Below, one piece after another: positions 58,037-64,000 of a stretch of DNA of 64,000 bases; the first letter of the stretch is position 1; each line of letters starts with the position of its first letter. The DNA is from Neobacillus niacini (GTDB lineage Bacteria > Bacillota > Bacilli > Bacillales > Cytobacillaceae): contig NZ_JAMBOB010000001.1 of NCBI RefSeq assembly GCF_023715415.1, positions 310,001 to 374,000 on the forward strand, read 5' to 3'. The notes under the pieces are model-generated. The model saw only the letters and a list, made by a program, of their open reading frames with translations, was not told the origin of the DNA and searched no databases. The translations under genes were made by a program, and so were the position numbers.

Positions 58037-59092
58037 TTATTCCTGAACTTTTAATCCCATTAAATATTCTGCTACATCATTAATCTGTTCATCTGTTAAT
58101 GAATAACTACCTGTCATCAAGTTACCCGGCTTGTATTTTTCAGGATCTTTAAGCCACTTTTTCAAATCTTCTTCACTGTGATCCAATACACCAGCTATAC
58201 GAGAACGTTCGCCAAAGTTTGTTAAATTTGGAGCACGTCTTGCTTCCGGTGGTGTAGCGTTTGCAGGTGTAACAGCATGACAGCCTATACAGCTTTTATT
58301 AAAGATTTCTTGACCACGTTGAGCACTTTCAGTTTCTGCTACTTTTGGTTCTTCAACATCTTTCATATCTGCAACCCAGCTGTCAAAGTCATCACGGCTC
58401 ATGGTTTTAACTTTAAAGTCCATTAATGCATGCGATGGTCCACAAAGCTCTGCACATTTACCATAAAATAAATCCCCAGCTTCTTTAGCCTTGGCACTAT
58501 CAAACTCTAACCAGAATTTATTAACATTCTCTGTATTGGTATCTAGCTTACCGCCAATTGCTGGCACCCAAAAGGAGTGCTTTACATCAGAAGATATTAA
58601 ATTAAAATATACCTTCTCATCTGTTGGAACGACTAAATCTTGACCGGTAACAATTCCTTGGCCTGGATATTCAAATTCCCACCAATATAAATTGGAGCGT
58701 ACATTGATGACAAGTGCATCTGAGTCTTTTTTATCCATTTCTTTTACATCTGCTAATTTAAACGTAGCAGAAACCGTTGGAACTGCTAAAAGCAATAGTA
58801 ATAAAATAGGTATAACTGTCCAAATAATTTCTAGTTTGTGACTTCCTTCTACCTGTTTTGGTATCTTTTCATCTTTACGTCTGAACTTAATCAAAACGAT
58901 AAAGAAAATTACCATTACAACTACAATAACCCCTACCATAATCAATGTACTTAGTTTCATCAGATCATATTGAATGTCTGCAACTTCACCAGCAGGCCTT
59001 AATGTCGATAGGAACGGTTCGCCACATCCTGAAAGGATAAGCGAAAGAATCGCAAATATCGAAATTAAACGCCATTTTGCAAGCCTTTTCAT
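58037..59092 (-). CDS. ctaC: Cytochrome caa3 oxidase subunit II with fused cytochrome c
   Basis: A 351-residue lipoprotein. The N-terminal signal ends in the lipobox LILSGC (Cys near residue 22), processed by the LspA encoded in this window. Two helices are followed by the CuA domain (CAELCGPSH) and a C-terminal cytochrome c domain (SCIGCHAVTP with heme-binding CxxCH; GNLMTGSYSL with the distal Met). ATG 59092 (MKRLAKWR) was chosen because an upstream extension has no signal-peptide logic. Confidence 0.97.
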   Translation of the reverse strand: MKRLAKWRLISIFAILSLILSGCGEPFLSTLRPAGEVADIQYDLMKLSTLIMVGVIVVVMVIFFIVLIKFRRKDEKIPKQVEGSHKLEIIWTVIPILLLLLLAVPTVSATFKLADVKEMDKKDSDALVINVRSNLYWWEFEYPGQGIVTGQDLVVPTDEKVYFNLISSDVKHSFWVPAIGGKLDTNTENVNKFWLEFDSAKAKEAGDLFYGKCAELCGPSHALMDFKVKTMSRDDFDSWVADMKDVEEPKVAETESAQRGQEIFNKSCIGCHAVTPANATPPEARRAPNLTNFGERSRIAGVLDHSEEDLKKWLKDPEKYKPGNLMTGSYSLTDEQINDVAEYLMGLKVQE

Positions 59093-59280
59093 AGCTAATT
59101 CATACCCCTCTTTCGATAAATGATTTCTTTTCGTATATGTGATCAAACATGTATGTAGTATTGTTCCTTCTTAACGTTAAAAGAAACACGGAGACAAAAG
59201 AAAGTATAAATGCCTCCGATATTTTATTAATAACCTTTAGGAATACTTATAATCCCCATTATTAAGAAAGAACATTCCAG

Positions 59281-60219
59281 CTAAACTAATGTAACAATGA
59301 CCATTGCAACAAAAATAATCGTTAAGTATTGCAATGAATACACAAACATTAATTTTGCCCACTTAATATCATCTTTGATCTTATATCCATAAATCCCTAA
59401 TACAAGCCAACCGATATTTAACACGGTTGCCAAAATTAGAAATGGGATTCCTAATGAAGTAAGTAATAAAGGTGTCGGCAATAATGCAGCTACCCATATT
59501 AAAATGTGTTTCTTAGTTGTCTTAAATCCCTTTACTACTGGAAGCATTGGGATTCCTGCAGCTCTATATTCTTCTACCCGCCGCATTGCTAATGCATAAA
59601 AATGGGGAGGCTGCCAAATAAACATAATAATAAACAAAGCCCATGCTATCATATCAAGATTTCCATCAACTGCAGCCCAGCCAATTAGCGGCGGTACAGC
59701 ACCTGAAATACTGCCTATGATTGTATTTGACACCAATTGCCGTTTAGACCATAAGGAGTACAGTACAACATAACTAAAAACCCCAAGCAGCCCAATCACT
59801 GTTGCAGTTATGGTAGTAAACAATAGAAAAATTGTTCCTAGAACAATTAAGAAAATACCCAATCCAAGTACCTTTGAAGGAACTATTTTCCCCGTTACCG
59901 TAGGTCTTGATTTGGTTCTTTCCATTAAGGGGTCAATGTCACGATCAATGTAATTATTTATACTGCATGAACCCGCAATAATAAGGGAGGAACCAATAAC
60001 GGTAAATAAAACTATATCTATGTTACTTAGAAAACTTTGACCACTAAAATGAAGTGCCAGCCATATGCCAGTAAAAGTTGTAATAAGATTAGAATTTACA
60101 ATTCCGATCTTTATAAGTGCCATAAAATCTTTCCACATAGTGGATTTTGCCATATGTGAATTTAGAGCCGTTGAGCCATTTTCTATCGTTGCTTCACCAT
60201 ATGCCTTTGAATTTGGCAT
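59281..60219 (-). CDS. ctaB: Protoheme IX farnesyltransferase (heme O synthase)
   Basis: Adds a farnesyl group to protoheme to form heme O, the precursor of heme A for the oxidase. It is 312 residues with eight or nine helices and the UbiA-family motifs [20 protein letters not shown] and [23 protein letters not shown] 60219 follows AGGAGGGGG. It is 188 bases before ctaC and diverges from ctaA. Confidence 0.96.
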   Translation of the reverse strand: MPNSKAYGEATIENGSTALNSHMAKSTMWKDFMALIKIGIVNSNLITTFTGIWLALHFSGQSFLSNIDIVLFTVIGSSLIIAGSCSINNYIDRDIDPLMERTKSRPTVTGKIVPSKVLGLGIFLIVLGTIFLLFTTITATVIGLLGVFSYVVLYSLWSKRQLVSNTIIGSISGAVPPLIGWAAVDGNLDMIAWALFIIMFIWQPPHFYALAMRRVEEYRAAGIPMLPVVKGFKTTKKHILIWVAALLPTPLLLTSLGIPFLILATVLNIGWLVLGIYGYKIKDDIKWAKLMFVYSLQYLTIIFVAMVIVTLV

Positions 60220-60805
60220 CTTTCCCCCTCCTAAATATGTTGTAATTATTATTATAATCCCGATAGATAACTTTACCAAATTATAATAGTTATTTAAATG
60301 CTATTATTATTTTATAATACTGTTATTTAAGGAACGCTTTCTCTGTATATTAAATCACACTTTGGTATGTTTTTGTGAATTTTTTTTGAATAATTTTTGT
60401 CTAAATTGTGTCCAAGGGTTATTAATAACCATTATACTACATATTAGAATCTTTAGATAATAATATACACTCTAATTTAAACAAAAACTTAATATTTTCT
60501 TTGTGTTATAGACAACGAAAGCATTTAGTAATGTTGTTATAGATAAGATTAATTTAACCTATCTTTTTATTTCTAACAGACACTTCTCTTTTAGTAATAG
60601 TTTTCACTATAATAATAGTATTAACTTAAAGTTATCTGCAATCATATTTTATAAAAAGTTATGCAAAAATTTCAGTTTTATTTCTGTTCTTTTTCCTATG
60701 TTTTCGTTATGATAAGGTAGTACTTTTATCGCTTGATATCCCAAATCATTATACTTACAAAATATTGAATAAAATTTATTAGACTTTTATTAAGAAGGTG
60801 ATTGT
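60220..60805. other. AT-rich divergent control region between ctaB and ctaA
   Basis: No gene is seen in these 586 bases. It must hold the promoters of ctaB and ctaA; several TATAAT-like elements occur, for example near 60280 on the minus strand, but none has a clear -35 partner. AAGGAACGCTTTCT (60329-60342) has on its reverse strand a weak cre-like match with two mismatches. In B. subtilis the cta genes answer to ResD, CcpA and AbrB. Confidence 0.5.
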
Positions 60806-61708
60806 TTGCAACGCTCTTTAAAGTGGTTAGCTGTAGCAACTACTATTGGAATGATATTAGTTTTACTTGGGGGCGCACTTGTTACAAAAACAGAATCTGG
60901 GATGGGGTGCGGAAGGTCGTGGCCATTATGTAATGGGGAGTTCGTTCCAACCGATATTACTCCTGAATTAGTTATTGAACTCGCTCACAGACTAATATCT
61001 GGCGCGCTCGGTTTTATGGTACTCATATTATCCATTTGGACATGGAAAGTAATTGGGCATATTAGGGAAACAAAATTCCTATCCTTTCTTTCTTTTTTCT
61101 TTTTACTATTGCAAGGATTAATAGGTGCAGCAGCTGTTATATGGGAACAGTCAGACTTTATCCTCGCACTGCACTTTGGTATATCACTCATTTCATTCGC
61201 AGCTGTATTTTTGCTAACTTTATTAATCTTTGAAATCGATAAAAAGTTTGATGCAGATAAAATCTATATTGATAAAAGAATGAGTTTCCATATTATCTCT
61301 ATTTCTATTTACAGCTATTTTGTTATTTATACAGGTGCACTCGTTCGCCATACCAAATCAAGTTTAGTTTGTCGTGATTGGCCATTGTGTATCAATGACA
61401 ATCCTTCGCTACCAACTAACCTATTTGAATGGGTGCAGATGGGACATCGTGCAGCAGCAGGCCTCATCTTTATTTGGATTGGATATGTCACTTTTCTAGC
61501 AGTAAAAAAGTATCGCCAGCAAAAAGTTATCTATTGGGGCTGGATTACTGCGTTTACTTTAGTATCTCTTCAGGTAGTATCCGGTGCTCTTGTTATTTTT
61601 ACACAGTTAAATCTTTTCATCGCTTTAATGCATGCATTATTTATTACCTGTTTATTTGGTGTTCTAAGCTATTTTCTCTTTTTACTATCAAGATCACGAA
61701 AGAAATAA
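60806..61708 (+). CDS. ctaA: Heme A synthase CtaA
   Basis: Oxidises heme O to heme A in the membrane. It is 300 residues with eight helices in two homologous halves. The Cys pair in [17 protein letters not shown] and the second in [14 protein letters not shown] match the paired cysteines of Bacillus CtaA. The heme His lie in [26 protein letters not shown] and ALMHALFI. The start is TTG 60806 after AAGGTG. Divergent from ctaB. Confidence 0.96.
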   Translation: MQRSLKWLAVATTIGMILVLLGGALVTKTESGMGCGRSWPLCNGEFVPTDITPELVIELAHRLISGALGFMVLILSIWTWKVIGHIRETKFLSFLSFFFLLLQGLIGAAAVIWEQSDFILALHFGISLISFAAVFLLTLLIFEIDKKFDADKIYIDKRMSFHIISISIYSYFVIYTGALVRHTKSSLVCRDWPLCINDNPSLPTNLFEWVQMGHRAAAGLIFIWIGYVTFLAVKKYRQQKVIYWGWITAFTLVSLQVVSGALVIFTQLNLFIALMHALFITCLFGVLSYFLFLLSRSRKK

Positions 61709-61748
61709 GAAAAAAGTTGCCAGGTATTACACTTGGCAACTTTTTTTG
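61709..61748. terminator. Bidirectional terminator between ctaA and pycA
   Basis: Arms AAAAAGTTGCCA (61711-61722) and TGGCAACTTTTT (61734-61745) with T runs on both strands, between convergent genes. Confidence 0.92.
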
Positions 61749-61749
61749 A

Positions 61750-64000
61750 CTATTTATCCAATTCAAGCAGCAAATCCCCAGTTTGAATGGCTTCCTCATT
61801 TTTCACGTGAATTTCTTTTATTACACCTGAAAAAGGAGCTTGAACGGTTGTTTCCATCTTCATTGCCTCAGTGATTAGGAGATGGTCTCCCCGCTCCACT
61901 TGTTCCCCTTTCTCCACTAATACTTTGACAATTGTACCAGGCATCGTGGCCGAAATATGTGTCTCATTTTTAGGATCGGCTTTTAATCGAGTAATTACTG
62001 CTGCTTTTATACTTTCATCTTTAATATTAACCTCACGAGGCTGACCATTTAGTTCGAAATAAACGATACGTGTACCATCACTCTGAGGCTGACCAATTGA
62101 GACAAGTTTAACAATAAGTGTTTTTCCAGTTTCAATTTCTACTTCAATTTCCTCACCAAGTCTAAGACCATAAAGGAAAGTAGGTGTATCTAGAAACGAT
62201 ATATTTCCATATAGGTCAACCGTATTCAAATACTCTTTATAAACTTTTGGATAGAGCGCATAGGAAATCAAATCAATTTCCGATATGTTTCGTCCCAACT
62301 CTTTAGCTAACTCTTCCTTTAATTCTGAAAAATTTATCTCAGGCAGTAACTCACCAGGACGAACCTCTAAAGGTTTTTTCCCTTTTAATATTACGCTCTG
62401 CAGTTTTTCCGGGAATCCTTGATGAGGCTGACCGAGATACCCCTGAAACAATTCCACTACCGAATCTGGGAAGTCAATAGAGTCTCCATTAGTAAGGACA
62501 TCAGCTTCTGATAAATTATTTTGTACCATAAAGAGTGCCATATCCCCGACGACTTTAGAAGATGGCGTAACTTTTACGATATCCCCAAACATGTGATTGA
62601 CCCGGGTGTACATCTGTTTGACTTTATCCCATTGATCACCAAGCCCCACTCCCTTTGCTTGTTGTTGTAAATTACTGTATTGTCCACCTGGCATCTCATG
62701 CTGGTATACTTCTGAATGGGGTGCAACCATTCCGCTCTCAAAATCATGGTAATATTTCCTTACATCCTCCCAATAATAGGATAGCTGTTCAAGGGCATTA
62801 ATATTAACATTTGGTTTCCTATCCTTACCTTCTAATGCATAATAAAGAGAATTGGCGCTTGGCTGTGAAGTAAGCCCCGCCATCGTACTTAGGGCTGTAT
62901 CCACAATATCTACTCCACCGTCTATGGCACGGGCATAGGTGAAGATACCATTACCGCTTGTATCATGGGTATGAAGATGAATCGGAATATCGATTGTTGC
63001 TTTTAATTCAGATATAAGCCGGTAGGCTGCTTCAGGTTTTAATAAGCCAGCCATATCTTTTATCCCCAATATATGTGCCCCTTGATTCTCTAGTTCTTTA
63101 GCTAGTGCTTTATAATAGTTTAAGTTATATTTCACTCTAGTTGAATCTAGAATATCACCCGTATAGCAGATGGCTGCTTCAGCGATTTTCCCACTGTCAC
63201 GAACAGCTTCAATAGCAATTTCCATTCCCGGTACCCAGTTTAAGCTATCAAAAACTCTGAATACATCAATGCCTTCCGCTGCAGACTTTCTAACAAATTC
63301 TCGAATGAGATTGTCCGGGTAATTTGTATAACCAACTGCGTTGGAACCGCGGATTAACATCTGAAACAAAACATTCGGAATTTTTTCGCGAAGTGACCGC
63401 AACCTTTCCCATGGATCTTCTTTTAAGAAGCGATAGGCAACATCGAAAGTTGCTCCTCCCCACATTTCAAGAGAAAACAGGTTAGGCATAAGCTTTGCTG
63501 TCGGCTCTGCAATATGCAAAATATCGGTGGTTCTTACCCTTGTTGCCAATAACGACTGATGGGCATCTCTGAAGGTAGTATCCGTTAATAATACTTTATC
63601 TTGATTCTTTACCCACTGAACAAGACCTTCTGCACCCTTTTGGTCTAAGATTTGTTTTGTTCCGTCTTGGTAAGGAAAATCATATTTCAATTTTGGTACT
63701 CGCGGTTTTGAAAACACAGGTCTTTTCTTTTTTTCAACACCTGGGAACCCATTCACCGTAACATTTCCAATATACGATAGCATTTTGGTTCCACGGTCCT
63801 TACTAGCAGGAAATACGAATAACTCTGGAGTTGAATCGATAAATGAAGTGTCATATTCTCCTCTTCTAAAATTCTCATGTCTTACAACATTCTCAAGAAA
63901 AGGGATATTGGTTTTAATTCCACGAATTCTAAACTCCCTAAGATTTCGTACCATTTTAGAGGCTGCTTGTTCAAATGTTAATGCCCATGTAGAAAGCTTC
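61750..64000 (-). CDS. pycA: Pyruvate carboxylase, C-terminal two thirds (5' end cut by window edge)
   Basis: Biotin enzyme converting pyruvate and bicarbonate to oxaloacetate, refilling the TCA cycle. About 749 residues are visible and the frame stays open to the edge (in-frame KLSTWALTFEQAASK before the first Met at 63954), so the biotin carboxylase domain start is missing. Visible parts: the end of the biotin carboxylase domain (LREFRIRGIKTNIPFLENVV), the carboxyltransferase domain (LLTDTTFRDAHQSLLATRVR) and the biotinyl domain with TEAMKMET. Confidence 0.97.
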   Translation of the reverse strand, partial: KLSTWALTFEQAASKMVRNLREFRIRGIKTNIPFLENVVRHENFRRGEYDTSFIDSTPELFVFPASKDRGTKMLSYIGNVTVNGFPGVEKKKRPVFSKPRVPKLKYDFPYQDGTKQILDQKGAEGLVQWVKNQDKVLLTDTTFRDAHQSLLATRVRTTDILHIAEPTAKLMPNLFSLEMWGGATFDVAYRFLKEDPWERLRSLREKIPNVLFQMLIRGSNAVGYTNYPDNLIREFVRKSAAEGIDVFRVFDSLNWVPGMEIAIEAVRDSGKIAEAAICYTGDILDSTRVKYNLNYYKALAKELENQGAHILGIKDMAGLLKPEAAYRLISELKATIDIPIHLHTHDTSGNGIFTYARAIDGGVDIVDTALSTMAGLTSQPSANSLYYALEGKDRKPNVNINALEQLSYYWEDVRKYYHDFESGMVAPHSEVYQHEMPGGQYSNLQQQAKGVGLGDQWDKVKQMYTRVNHMFGDIVKVTPSSKVVGDMALFMVQNNLSEADVLTNGDSIDFPDSVVELFQGYLGQPHQGFPEKLQSVILKGKKPLEVRPGELLPEINFSELKEELAKELGRNISEIDLISYALYPKVYKEYLNTVDLYGNISFLDTPTFLYGLRLGEEIEVEIETGKTLIVKLVSIGQPQSDGTRIVYFELNGQPREVNIKDESIKAAVITRLKADPKNETHISATMPGTIVKVLVEKGEQVERGDHLLITEAMKMETTVQAPFSGVIKEIHVKNEEAIQTGDLLLELDK

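Overview
The window is an AT-rich stretch of chromosome from an aerobic, endospore-forming member of the Bacillaceae. Gene order follows the Bacillus subtilis block pyrP-pyrR ... dcw ... ylbA-Q ... cta ... pycA, read mostly on the minus strand. Protein sequences are clearly Bacillus-like (SigE, SigG, SpoVD, SpoVE, SpoIIGA, YlbP, MraZ). The genus cannot be fixed from this window; a lineage outside the B. subtilis group is likely, because ylmA and the protease gene next to ftsZ are missing and several small genes have been added. No rRNA, tRNA, prophage, CRISPR array or complete insertion sequence was seen. The first (pyrP) and last (pycA) genes are cut by the window edges.

Layout. (1) 1-10.8 kb: uracil permease and pyrR, each preceded by a PyrR-binding attenuator; rluD-type pseudouridine synthase, lspA, a DksA-like gene, ileS behind an Ile T-box, then divIVA, ylmH, ylmG, sepF, ylmE, ylmD and ylmC (cell division, growth and housekeeping). 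(2) 10.9-13.8 kb: sporulation genes spoIIGA-sigE and sigG; the spoIIGA promoter keeps the unusual 22-bp spacing of Spo0A-activated spoIIG. (3) 13.8-33.2 kb: division and cell-wall (dcw) cluster mraZ-rsmH-ftsL-pbpB-spoVD-murE-(small Mur-domain gene)-mraY-murD-spoVE-murG-murB-divIB-ylxW-ylxX-sbp-ftsA-ftsZ. It makes the lipid-linked peptidoglycan precursor, the septal transpeptidases and the Z ring. (4) 33.5-53.5 kb: bshC, panE and the ylb genes: bacillithiol, pantothenate and CoA synthesis, ribosomal protein L32, tRNA and rRNA modification, membrane proteolysis, sporulation membrane and coat proteins, and the RNase Y-associated YlbF. Lineage-specific genes lie among them. (5) 53.5-64 kb: caa3 cytochrome oxidase (ctaC-F), its assembly factors and heme A synthesis (ctaA, ctaB, ctaG, DUF420), then pyruvate carboxylase.

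Most items are well-known core genes. The observations most worth a second look are: a free-standing Mur-ligase N-terminal domain gene between murE and mraY; two copies of a foldable intergenic repeat with GGCTGTGTTAA terminal inverted repeats, whose internal arms covary; a three-box TGG array with 10-bp period upstream of mraZ; a structured RNA region near rsmD; a hairpin that holds the spoVD ribosome-binding site in its loop; and a ylbC reading frame whose membrane anchor can only be reached from a CTG start or through a frameshift.
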